The notes under the pieces are model-generated. The model was given only the letters and a program-made list of their open reading frames with translations, did not search any database and was not told the DNA's origin. DNA of 42,350 bases from Treponema sp. (GTDB lineage: Bacteria > Spirochaetota > Spirochaetia > Treponematales > Breznakiellaceae). Location of the stretch: the NCBI GenBank assembly GCA_031278715.1, contig JAITJW010000027.1, positions 1 to 42,350 of the forward strand, written 5' to 3'. The translations under genes were made by a program, and so were the position numbers. Of the stretch, positions 32,317 to 39,511 are shown piece after piece (position 1 is the first letter of the stretch; each line of letters opens with the position of its first letter).

Positions 32317-33084
32317 TTAGTTATTCCCCGACCAGAGTTCCTGCACATGCTCAGGATCCGCCAGATCATCGCCGTCATAGAAGGACTCAAAAGTATCGGT
32401 TAGTATCTTAAACTGGTCTAAATACACATAAAAGTCACCGACCGATTCGGTAGGACGGGTCCAGATACGGAATTTCACAAACTGAAGACCCGCGTAGTTA
32501 GGCAGGACCCGTTTGGACTGCCTGATATGCGACGGGATGGACACCCGCAGGTTCTTCCAGCCTTTGTAGGAAAGATCCCCCATCCTTAAGATATGGACGA
32601 CACCCTGATAATCCCGAACATAGGCGTCCAGGTAAAAATCGTGATTGGCGCCCCAGACCCAGAGATCCAGGTAGTGGACCCGGCCCGGAAGGGGAATTTC
32701 AAAGGCCGCTTCCTCCCCGTCCGCTCCGGCCGACACCGGATACACATCCACCCAGTTGTAACCCGGGCGGCTAAAGTTACCCAAAATACCCAGGGCCCGG
32801 TAATCATTACCCTGGCGGTTAAATCCGAACAGGGCCTGGGGCCACGCGGGGACGGAGTTTAGTCTGGGATAGCCTTCCATCGCGAATCTGTTCCCCATAG
32901 TTTGCCAGGAATACTCATACGTATTGGTCTTTCCCGCAATAAGCCACTCGTGGGTGGTACTTCCATCAAAAGTTTCTATGATAAACGATTCGGAATTAAG
33001 GGTAATCTCATCGGAAAACCCCGGAACGGCCACCGCACATACCAGAAGAACAAGACACACAACCTTGAAACAGCCCTGTTTCAT
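32317..33084 (-). CDS. flaA: Periplasmic flagellar filament sheath protein FlaA, paralogue 2
   Basis: A 255-residue secreted FlaA-family protein, first gene of the pair. The signal peptide runs to about residue 25 (VCLVLLVCAVAVPGFSD). The family pattern repeats that of its neighbour: VHYLDLWVWGANHDFYLDAY, MGDLSYKGWKNLRVSIPSHI and DFYVYLDQFKILTDTFE. The two proteins share layout but differ widely in sequence, indicating an old duplication. An AAGGAG site lies seven bases before ATG, and a near-perfect promoter lies upstream. Confidence 0.88.
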   Translation of the reverse strand: MKQGCFKVVCLVLLVCAVAVPGFSDEITLNSESFIIETFDGSTTHEWLIAGKTNTYEYSWQTMGNRFAMEGYPRLNSVPAWPQALFGFNRQGNDYRALGILGNFSRPGYNWVDVYPVSAGADGEEAAFEIPLPGRVHYLDLWVWGANHDFYLDAYVRDYQGVVHILRMGDLSYKGWKNLRVSIPSHIRQSKRVLPNYAGLQFVKFRIWTRPTESVGDFYVYLDQFKILTDTFESFYDGDDLADPEHVQELWSGNN

Positions 33085-33179
33085 CCAATTACTCCTTTTC
33101 TATTTTGTTCCATCCGGAAGACAGGAATCTTGGATAAACCCCTGTCCCGGGGATGATGAAACGGTAAACATCGAAGTTC

Positions 33180-33208
33180 ATTATAGTTCTTATCGGTAGT
33201 TTTGTCAA
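33180..33208 (-). promoter_or_regulatory. Consensus sigma-70 promoter of the flaA pair
   Basis: TTGACA (33208-33203) and TATAAT (33185-33180) with a 17-base spacer on the minus strand, an exact consensus. Transcription would start near 33173, giving an untranslated leader of about 88 bases. The strength suits abundant structural proteins. Confidence 0.85.
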
Positions 33209-33223
33209 ATTTGCCCGGATAAT

Positions 33224-34189
33224 CTACAGAAAATCTTGGGGAATTTGAGAGACAAGGGCCTTTTTCAGCCTGCCCCGCAATCCGGAATTCCCTACCCTGC
33301 CCCAGGGGATGCTGAAGGCCGCGGGAACGGTCCTGTACAGTGCGGCATCCCCGCCTGAAGGAACGCGGAGGGCCTGAAACGCCAGGGCCCACGGTGAATC
33401 GTCGGCAACGATCCTCACGGAAGAAGGGCTAAGCGCGGGATCCATCCAGGAATAGAGAAGGCAGGGAATCTCCTGCTCCCGGCGAAGGTACGATTCCGAA
33501 GGCCCCGCCAGAACGACACAGCGAACCTGCTCCCAGGACGAATAATCCACGGAGGGGTCCAGGTAGAGGGGAACAAGGTTTTCACGTTCTTCCCGCAGCC
33601 CCGCCAGAAAAGCTTCCTGCTCTACCGGAAAATTCTGCCGGTCCTGAAAAACCAGCACGGTTCCATCGGTTTCCCCCGCAAGCAAAGCCGCGCAGCGGCC
33701 CAGCCGCCAGGAATTGAGCCTGAGATCGGAAAACACAAGTTCCACATCCCCCCCGCCGGGGGAAGGATCGGAGCGGACCGGCTGCTCCAAAAGCGCGGAA
33801 TCTTCCCCAATGATAATGACCCTGACATCCGCCCGCTGCCGGGCATACTGGCTGAGTCCCCAGGAATAGCGGGAATGACCCAAAACCGCCCAGGGACGCT
33901 TCTCCTTTTCCTCAATGGCGAACACCATAGCTTCGGGGTTTGCATTCTCCGCTATAACAAGCCGTTTCACCCGCCGGAACAGCCGCAGGGAAAGCCCGAT
34001 CTGGCCGGTAAGGGTCCGCCTGAAGCCGTAAATAGCATCAAAACCGGCGTCGCTTACGAACAAGACCGGAGACCGGCAGAGAAACACCCCCGCCGCCAGG
34101 ATGAGGGGGAACAGTATAGCCGCCAACAGCCTAATCCGCCGCCGCCTGAGATGGGGTAAACGAAACTGATCGAAGCGGATAATGTTCAT
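33224..34189 (-). CDS. Membrane-anchored hypothetical protein upstream of flaA
   Basis: A 321-residue protein with a basic N-terminus (LPHLRRRRIRLL) and one membrane segment at about residues 19-38; the rest is probably periplasmic. The body alternates beta strands and helices (PVLFVSDAGFDAIYGFRRTL, DVRVIIIGEDSALLEQP, GTVLVFQDRQNF, VRCVVLAGPSESYLRREQ), resembling a type I periplasmic-binding fold, but this is inference from pattern only. I do not recognise a family. It has its own promoter-like pair and lies 139 bases before the flaA genes; the consensus flaA promoter lies in that gap. Confidence 0.75.
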   Translation of the reverse strand: MNIIRFDQFRLPHLRRRRIRLLAAILFPLILAAGVFLCRSPVLFVSDAGFDAIYGFRRTLTGQIGLSLRLFRRVKRLVIAENANPEAMVFAIEEKEKRPWAVLGHSRYSWGLSQYARQRADVRVIIIGEDSALLEQPVRSDPSPGGGDVELVFSDLRLNSWRLGRCAALLAGETDGTVLVFQDRQNFPVEQEAFLAGLREERENLVPLYLDPSVDYSSWEQVRCVVLAGPSESYLRREQEIPCLLYSWMDPALSPSSVRIVADDSPWALAFQALRVPSGGDAALYRTVPAAFSIPWGRVGNSGLRGRLKKALVSQIPQDFL

Positions 34190-34202
34190 AACCTTACGAT
34201 CC

Positions 34203-34231
34203 AGTGTAGCCTTCCCAGGCGATCTTGTAAA
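34203..34231 (-). promoter_or_regulatory. Candidate promoter of the membrane-anchored gene
   Basis: TTTACA (34231-34226) and TACACT (34208-34203) with a 17-base spacer on the minus strand, in the 91-base divergent gap. The start codon lies about 20 bases after the -10, leaving a short leader with AAGG. Confidence 0.5.
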
Positions 34232-34280
34232 TTTGCTTCCCTGTCTTTTGCCGGCCCCCTGTGGTATGGTAAGCGTACCG

Positions 34281-35378
34281 ATGAACGATACAACCGCATC
34301 CCAGGCCCTGATGCTGGAAAACCGGCTGCGAAAACGGTACCGGCACCTCTCAAAATGGGCCCGGCGTACCGGAACCGGCGCTTTCCGCCTTTACGACAGG
34401 GATATTCCTGAAATTCCGCTGGTCCTGGATCTCTACCGCGGGGAGGCCGGAGAAGCGGCGCCTGCGGGCGAAGGCGGGCCGCCCTCCCCCGCAGGAAAAT
34501 TTGTGGCCGGCTGGCTGTACCGGAGACCTTACGAAAAAGATCCGGCGGAGGAGGAAGCCTGGCTTGCCGCAATGGTGGGGGCCGCCGGAAGGGCCCTGGA
34601 GATCCCCGTTTCCGATTTTTTTATCCGGGAACGGCGGCGGCAGCGGGGCGGCCTGCAGCACGAACAGCCCCGGGACGGGAGGAGGCTCCGGCTCAGGATC
34701 AGCGAAGGGGGCCTGCAATTCTGGGTGAACCTGTCGGATCACCTGGACACGGGGCTTTTTCTTGACCGGCGGCTCCTGCGGGCCCGGCTCCGCGATATGG
34801 CCGCGGGTAAACGGGTACTGAACCTCTTTGCCCATACCTGTTCGTTTTCGGTTTACACAGCCGCGGGAGGCGCGGCCCTGGTAGATTCGGTGGATCTGTC
34901 CGCTACGTATCTGGACTGGGGCCGCCGGAATTTTACCCTGAACGGGCTGGGAGGCCGCCCGGAATTCCAGTTCATCCGCGCGGACGCCCGGCCCTTTCTT
35001 GCCGGCGCGGTCCTGGCCCGCCGCCGCTGGGATCTTATCATCCTGGATCCCCCCACCTTCTCCAATTCAAAAATGATGGAAGGCGTCCTGGACATCAAAC
35101 GGGACCACGGAACCCTCCTGGAACAGTGCCTGGCCCTTCTAAACCCCGGAGGAAGCCTGGTATTCAGCGTTAACATGAGGGGCTTTAAGCTAGAAAGCTT
35201 TAAGCTAGAAAGCTTTAAGCTAGAAAGCTTTAAGCTAGAAAGCTTTAAGCTAAAAAGCTTTAAGCCGAGCGGGGGGATGCCGCAGGGCCGGGCCCCCCTT
35301 GACCTGACGGAAAAACTACGGGACGAGGATTTTAAGGGGCGGAAAATACCCGCCTGCTACGTTTACGGACCCGGCTGA
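34281..35378 (+). CDS. 23S rRNA methyltransferase, RlmK-like (stand-alone)
   Basis: A 365-residue class I SAM methyltransferase resembling the C-terminal (RlmK, m7G2069) half of enterobacterial RlmKL. Matches include ENRLRKRYRHLSKWARRTG, FRLYDRDIPEIPLVLDLY, DFFIRERRRQRGG, the SAM motif VLNLFAHTCSFSVYTAAGG, the NPPY-like catalytic ILDPPTFSNSKMM and IKRDHGTLLEQCLALLNPGG. The start is taken at ATG 34281; the frame is open to 34182 but homologous sequence begins here, and the ribosome site is weak. After FSVNMRGFK the chain is interrupted by five FKLES repeats where family members have a short helix, then resumes with EDFKGRKIPACYV. Confidence 0.82.
   Translation: MNDTTASQALMLENRLRKRYRHLSKWARRTGTGAFRLYDRDIPEIPLVLDLYRGEAGEAAPAGEGGPPSPAGKFVAGWLYRRPYEKDPAEEEAWLAAMVGAAGRALEIPVSDFFIRERRRQRGGLQHEQPRDGRRLRLRISEGGLQFWVNLSDHLDTGLFLDRRLLRARLRDMAAGKRVLNLFAHTCSFSVYTAAGGAALVDSVDLSATYLDWGRRNFTLNGLGGRPEFQFIRADARPFLAGAVLARRRWDLIILDPPTFSNSKMMEGVLDIKRDHGTLLEQCLALLNPGGSLVFSVNMRGFKLESFKLESFKLESFKLESFKLKSFKPSGGMPQGRAPLDLTEKLRDEDFKGRKIPACYVYGPG
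35184..35265 (+). repeat. 15-bp minisatellite inside the RlmK-like gene
   Basis: TTTAAGCTAGAAAGC is repeated at 35184, 35199, 35214 and 35229 without change, at 35244 with one G-to-A change, and a partial TTTAAGC follows at 35259. Each unit encodes FKLES, so copy-number change keeps the frame. The unit appears to derive from the conserved GFKxxx motif of the enzyme itself. Confidence 0.95.
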
Positions 35379-35444
35379 ACGGCTCCGGTTGAGAACCCCG
35401 TCCGCTAGCAGCCTGTTGCGGGCCTGTAGTGCAGCGCCCCGCAG

Positions 35445-35496
35445 CCTAATTGGTACTGCTGTACTTCCGGCCTAATTGGTGATGTTGTACTTGCGG
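35445..35496. repeat. Tandem 26-bp duplication of the rpmE 3' end
   Basis: Copy 1 (35445-35470) and copy 2 (35471-35496) match at 22 of 26 bases. Copy 2 encodes the last residues and stop of L31 (RKYNITN); copy 1, just downstream of that stop, would read RKYSSTN and stop in the same way. Confidence 0.8.
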
Positions 35497-35675
35497 CGGA
35501 ATCGTTCAATCCGGCCGGCGGTATCTACCAGTTTCTGTTTTCCGGTAAAAAACGGATGACAGGCGGAACAAATTTCAACCTTGATGTTCTTTACGGTTGA
35601 GCGGGTCTCGATCACGTTCCCGCAGGCACAGGTGATCCTGGCAGGCTCATACCTGGGATGAGTATTCTCTTTCAT
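35472..35675 (-). CDS. rpmE: Ribosomal protein L31 (zinc-binding type)
   Basis: A 67-residue large-subunit ribosomal protein. The four zinc ligands of the C+ form are present: Cys16 and Cys18 in TCACGN, Cys36 and Cys39 in [11 protein letters not shown] 35675 follows GGAGGA at a good distance; an upstream in-frame ATG at 35702 lies before that site. It is the last gene of the rho cluster, 54 bases after the rho stop. Zinc-type L31 is usually the form used when zinc is plentiful. Confidence 0.95.
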   Translation of the reverse strand: MKENTHPRYEPARITCACGNVIETRSTVKNIKVEICSACHPFFTGKQKLVDTAGRIERFRRKYNITN

Positions 35676-35704
35676 GGCAAATAAATCCTCCACATTGTCC
35701 AACT

Positions 35705-35718
35705 CCCCCCTTGGGGGG
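35705..35718. other. Short C6/G6 inverted repeat between rho and rpmE
   Basis: CCCCCC (35705-35710) and GGGGGG (35713-35718) with flanking A/T could form a tight hairpin in the rho-rpmE message. There is no T-run on the minus strand, so I do not call it a terminator. It could be an RNA processing or stability element, or a chance homopolymer pair. Confidence 0.35.
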
Positions 35719-35729
35719 TTTAAGGACGC

Positions 35730-37634
35730 CTAATCGGCACCGGCGATTCCGGTATTCATGGATCGCAGGAAGGCCTCATTATTCTTGCTTTTCTTCATCC
35801 TGTCAACCAGGAGTTCGATGATCTCAATATCGTCCATGGGGTTGATAACTTTCCGGAGTATCCAGATTTTTTGGAGTTCTTCTTCGGTAAGGAGGAGCTC
35901 CTCTTTCCTGGTCCCGGATTTTTTGATGTTAATGGCCGGGAAGAGCCGGCGGTCGGAAATTCGCCGGTCCAGGTCGATTTCCATGTTACCTGTACCCTTG
36001 AATTCCTCAAAAATAACCTCGTCCATACGGCTGCCGGTCTCGATAAGGGCGGTGGAGATGATGGTCAGGCTTCCCCCTTCCTCAATGTTCCGGGCGGCGC
36101 CGAAAAACCGCTTGGGCTTGTGGAGGGCGTTGGAATCCACACCGCCTGAGAGTATCTTCCCGCTGGTGGGAACCGTCTGGTTGTAGGCGCGGGCAAGCCG
36201 CGTAATGGAGTCCAGCAGTATGACCACGTCTTTTTTATGTTCCACAAGGCGCTTGGCCTTTTCCAGTACCATTTCGGTTACCTGAACATGCCGGGTTGCC
36301 TGTTCGTCAAAAGTCGATGAGATCACCTCCGCCCGGACGGTCCGCTCCATATCGGTTACCTCCTCGGGCCGCTCGTCGATGAGAAGCACGATAAGGTACA
36401 CCTCCGGGTGGTTTCTGGTGATCGCGTTGGCGATCTTCTGCATCATGATGGTTTTACCGGTCCGGGGAGGCGCCACGATCAGGGCCCGCTGCCCTTTCCC
36501 GATGGGACAGAACAGGTTGATGATCCGTTCGGAAATACCGTCGGTACTTGTTTCAAGGTTCAGCTTTCGGTTTGGGTAGAGCGGGGTAAGGTTGTCAAAG
36601 GGAATACGGTTCTGGGCCACCGTAGGATCGTCGTAGTTCACCGTTTCCACCCGCAGCATGGCAAAGAAACGTTCCTGTTCCTTGGGGCTGCGGATCTGCC
36701 CGTACACGGTGTCCCCGGTCTTGAGGGCAAAAAGCCGTATCTGGCTTGGGCTGATGTAAATGTCGTCGGGGCCGGGGAGGTAGGAATTCTGCGGGCTCCT
36801 GAGAAAACCGTAACTGTCGGGGAGTATCTCAAGGGAACCGTAGGCGTAGATAACCCCGCCCCGCTCAGTATGGGCCTTGAGCAGGGAGAAGATGATCTCC
36901 TGTTTCTTCATGTTCACCATGTCTTCATGGGAAATGTTGTAGCAGGCAGCGAGATCCCGCAGGTCCATCATGTTGAGGCGGATAAGCTCGTTGATGCAAA
37001 GCCGGGGTTTCCCGTTGTCCTCCCCCCCCCGAGGTTCGGGTTTGCCGTAAATGTCCGGCATGGGGGGAAGCTCCTTGGGCAGGGCCATCGCTTCCTGCGG
37101 AACCGGAAGCCGCCCCTTATTAGGCGGGGAGGGCGTAAAATTCCCCTCAGCGGGGGTCCTGGCGGCCTGCCGGGGGTAGTCCCCATAGGAGCTGTCGTAG
37201 TTCTCACCGGAACCCTGCCGGGGCCGGGAATCCCGTTCACGTGGCTCCCGTTCGCGGCTATCCCGCTCACGGCTATCCCGCTCACGGCTATCCCGCTCAC
37301 GGCTATCCCGCTCACGGCTATCCCGTTCGCGGTTATCCCGCTCACGGCTATCCCGTTCACGGCTATCCCGTTCACGGCTATCCCGTGATGAAACGGCCTT
37401 CCGGGCCCGGACTACTACCTTGTTCCCCGGACGGTCATCCTGGTTATCGTCCCCTTCCCAGTCGTCTTCACCGGATTCCAGCCGGGTTTCCTCCGGTTCA
37501 GTACCGGGGCTGGAAAAATCCTCCTCATTTTGGGGGGGTTCCGGCGAAATTCTCTTTCTCCGGCTCACCGTTACCACTTCTTCCAAGGGAAGTTCCGCCG
37601 ATTGCGCCTTTGAGCTTCTCCGTGCAACTGCCAT
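35730..37634 (-). CDS. rho: Transcription termination factor Rho, with long N-terminal insertion
   Basis: A 634-residue hexameric RNA helicase, against about 420 in model species. The first 190 residues are low-complexity: acidic and Pro-rich, then an Arg/Asp/Ser/Glu tract of repeated RDSRE units. After this come the Rho N-terminal helical domain ([18 protein letters not shown]), the cold-shock RNA-binding domain ([19 protein letters not shown]), Walker [14 protein letters not shown], Walker [17 protein letters not shown] and the R-loop [13 protein letters not shown]. The helicase core is intact. Long, charged N-terminal insertions occur in Rho of several phyla and can alter RNA binding or drive phase separation. 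Confidence 0.96.
   Translation of the reverse strand: MAVARRSSKAQSAELPLEEVVTVSRRKRISPEPPQNEEDFSSPGTEPEETRLESGEDDWEGDDNQDDRPGNKVVVRARKAVSSRDSRERDSRERDSRERDNRERDSRERDSRERDSRERDSRERDSREREPRERDSRPRQGSGENYDSSYGDYPRQAARTPAEGNFTPSPPNKGRLPVPQEAMALPKELPPMPDIYGKPEPRGGEDNGKPRLCINELIRLNMMDLRDLAACYNISHEDMVNMKKQEIIFSLLKAHTERGGVIYAYGSLEILPDSYGFLRSPQNSYLPGPDDIYISPSQIRLFALKTGDTVYGQIRSPKEQERFFAMLRVETVNYDDPTVAQNRIPFDNLTPLYPNRKLNLETSTDGISERIINLFCPIGKGQRALIVAPPRTGKTIMMQKIANAITRNHPEVYLIVLLIDERPEEVTDMERTVRAEVISSTFDEQATRHVQVTEMVLEKAKRLVEHKKDVVILLDSITRLARAYNQTVPTSGKILSGGVDSNALHKPKRFFGAARNIEEGGSLTIISTALIETGSRMDEVIFEEFKGTGNMEIDLDRRISDRRLFPAINIKKSGTRKEELLLTEEELQKIWILRKVINPMDDIEIIELLVDRMKKSKNNEAFLRSMNTGIAGAD
37231..37380 (-). 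repeat. 15-bp minisatellite inside rho
   Basis: Ten 15-base units run from 37231 to 37380, on the plus strand mostly TCCCGCTCACGGCTA with C/T and A/G variants. The four units from 37261 to 37320 are identical. Each encodes RDSRE (or RDNRE, REPRE) of Rho. Length changes would stay in frame. Confidence 0.95.
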
Positions 37635-37660
37635 AGATAAACCTGTTCTCCTATAAAAAG

Positions 37661-38275
37661 TTAAGCGGGAGAAGGAACTTCATGTCTATTACTTTCTCCC
37701 AATAAAATCCGCTTTAATAATGCTTCAAGCGATTCCCTGGCGGCGCGGTTACGAATCTCGTTCCGCTCCCCCTCAAAGTGAAATTCGCAGGCCTGTGGTG
37801 TCCGTTCCCGGTCTACGGTGGCTATCCATACGGTTCCCACCGGGATCACGGTTCCGAATCCGTTGGGTTCGCCCCCGCCGGGACCGGCCAGGCCGGTAAC
37901 GGCCACCGCATAATCGGCGCCGCTCCTGTCCAGGGCCCCCAAGGCCATAGCGCAGGCGGTTTCCCGGCTTACCGGGCCAAATTTTTCCAGTTCCCCGGCG
38001 TCAAGACCCAGGATCTTAACCTTTGCGTCCGCCATGTACGTAACAAACGAACCCCACAATACCTGCGAGGCGCCGGGGATCCGCGCGACCAGATCCGCCA
38101 CCATGCCGGCGGTACAGGATTCCGCCGCCACCATAGTCCGGGAACCGCGGCCCAGAACTTCCACCAGATGCCGGGCCAGAATTCCGGCTTCCACGGGGGG
38201 GGAATTTTCGGAATCCTCCCCGGTAAGGAAAACGGTCCCCGGTCCGGGGGGTTCATTATTCCCGGAGCGGTCCAT
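37661..38275 (-). CDS. Nicotinamide-nucleotide amidase (CinA C-terminal/PncC domain)
   Basis: A 204-residue protein that is essentially the PncC domain, which deamidates NMN to nicotinate mononucleotide in pyridine nucleotide salvage. Family motifs: [66 protein letters not shown] and [11 protein letters not shown]. The N-terminal MoCF-like domain of full CinA is absent; about 35 residues of poorly conserved leader take its place. The start lies 20 bases inside the bactofilin gene. In some bacteria the cinA name is linked to competence, but that link does not follow from this domain. Confidence 0.88.
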   Translation of the reverse strand: MDRSGNNEPPGPGTVFLTGEDSENSPPVEAGILARHLVEVLGRGSRTMVAAESCTAGMVADLVARIPGASQVLWGSFVTYMADAKVKILGLDAGELEKFGPVSRETACAMALGALDRSGADYAVAVTGLAGPGGGEPNGFGTVIPVGTVWIATVDRERTPQACEFHFEGERNEIRNRAARESLEALLKRILLGESNRHEVPSPA

Positions 38276-38690
38276 GAGGTCTCTGCAGTTCCGCTTTTAT
38301 TTCCCCGGTAGGACGGGAAAATATCTCCACTTCTTTATCCACCCCGGTCATGCTGCACTGGCCGTCAAATAACACCCCGTCGGCAATCCGCAGCCGCGCT
38401 GCGGTAACATCCCCGCGCAGTTCCGCGCCGCTTAACATGTCCACCTTGTCTATCGCGAAAACGGCGCCGATCACGGTACCGTAGAGCGTAAGGGATGTAA
38501 CGGAAATACGATCCGCCTCCACCACCGCGCCTTTGTCAACGATAAGGGCCCCGGTCGCCTCTATGGTACCCTTGAATTTCCCCCGGATTCGCAGGGTTTC
38601 CCTAAAACGGAGAAACCCGTCAAAACTGGTGCTTTCCCCCAGAACTACCTCGTCCGGGGTATCTTTCTTTTTACCTTCTGCCTTAACCAT
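38256..38690 (-). CDS. Bactofilin
   Basis: A 144-residue cytoskeletal protein of the bactofilin (DUF583) family, which polymerises into filaments of right-handed beta-helix subunits. The repetitive beta-helix core is seen as LRIRGKFKGTIEATGALIVD, KGAVVEADRISVTSLTLYG and GAELRGDVTAARLRIADG. Short unstructured tails flank it. Bactofilins organise cell shape and, in Leptospira, helical pitch, so a shape role is a fair inference in a spirochaete. It overlaps cinA by 20 bases and lies eight bases after the response regulator. Confidence 0.92.
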   Translation of the reverse strand: MVKAEGKKKDTPDEVVLGESTSFDGFLRFRETLRIRGKFKGTIEATGALIVDKGAVVEADRISVTSLTLYGTVIGAVFAIDKVDMLSGAELRGDVTAARLRIADGVLFDGQCSMTGVDKEVEIFSRPTGEIKAELQRPHGPLRE

Positions 38691-38698
38691 GCCCTGAT

Positions 38699-39406
38699 TT
38701 ATTCCTGAGGCCCGTAACTCCGGCCCTGATCTTCCAGTTCCCTAAGGTCCACTTCGTTTTTCTTTAGCTCTTCCCATTCCACCATTGTTTTTTCAATCCG
38801 CCCTTCCAGTTCCGCTATCCGCCTGCGCAGGGAACGGCTCTTCTCCGCGGCTTCCAGAAGAACCGGCGAAACTTCACCGGCCCCATCCCCCAAGTGTGAA
38901 CACTTTGCCAGAACCACATCCATCTCATCAAGCCCGCGGATAAAATCGCGAAGGCTGCTTTCGGTATCCTCATTCAGATTTTCCGCCAAACTCAGCCGTT
39001 CTTCCCGTACCGCAATCTGGGCAAAAAGTTCACGGTTCCGCAGAACCACCCGGATACGGGCAAGGACTTCGGAAAAATTAAAAGGTTTGGTGATGTAATC
39101 TTCAACCCCCAGTTCATAACCTTCCAGTTTGTCCTTTACATCGTCAAGCGCGGAGAACATAACAACCGGAATATCCCGGAATTTGGGATCCGCCTTGAGG
39201 GTTTTTGTTACTTCCCAACCCGACATGCGGGGCATGATATTATCCAGCAGAATAAGATCCGGTACAAAACGCTTGACTTTTTCCAGAGCTTCCAATCCAT
39301 CGTTAGCCTTCTCGACAATAAAGCCGAGTTTGGAGAGCATGACTTCGAAGAACTCAAGATTAAGCTGTTCATCATCAACTATGAGTATCTTCTTTCGGAT
39401 ATTCAT
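38699..39406 (-). CDS. Response regulator with coiled-coil C-terminus
   Basis: A 235-residue protein with an N-terminal receiver domain: acidic pair Asp11/Asp12, phosphoacceptor Asp55 in LILLDNIMPRMSGWEV, Ser85 and Lys107 in YITKPFNF. The rest (about 125-235) is charged and helical (SRSLRRRIAELEGRIEKTMV), with no DNA-binding domain or enzyme motif. It probably signals by protein contact, as do other stand-alone receivers. ATG 39406 follows AAGGGA. No histidine kinase is in the window. Its place beside bactofilin and cinA gives no firm clue to the pathway. Confidence 0.88.
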   Translation of the reverse strand: MNIRKKILIVDDEQLNLEFFEVMLSKLGFIVEKANDGLEALEKVKRFVPDLILLDNIMPRMSGWEVTKTLKADPKFRDIPVVMFSALDDVKDKLEGYELGVEDYITKPFNFSEVLARIRVVLRNRELFAQIAVREERLSLAENLNEDTESSLRDFIRGLDEMDVVLAKCSHLGDGAGEVSPVLLEAAEKSRSLRRRIAELEGRIEKTMVEWEELKKNEVDLRELEDQGRSYGPQE

Positions 39407-39511
39407 TGGTCCCTTCCTTGCCGCCACCGCCTGTATTTATCTGGAAACAAGGAACCACTGCCCGCTATGCCCCGGCCGTTTACATTAAACAAACAGCCCA
39501 ACAAAGCCGAA

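Noticed and set aside
35418-35442. GCGGG/CCCGC inverted repeat downstream of the methyltransferase
   Set aside because: The loop is long and no T-run follows; not supported as a terminator.
37231-37380. Regular repeats that might be a CRISPR array
   Set aside because: The units are contiguous, 15 bases long, without spacers, and translate in frame inside rho.
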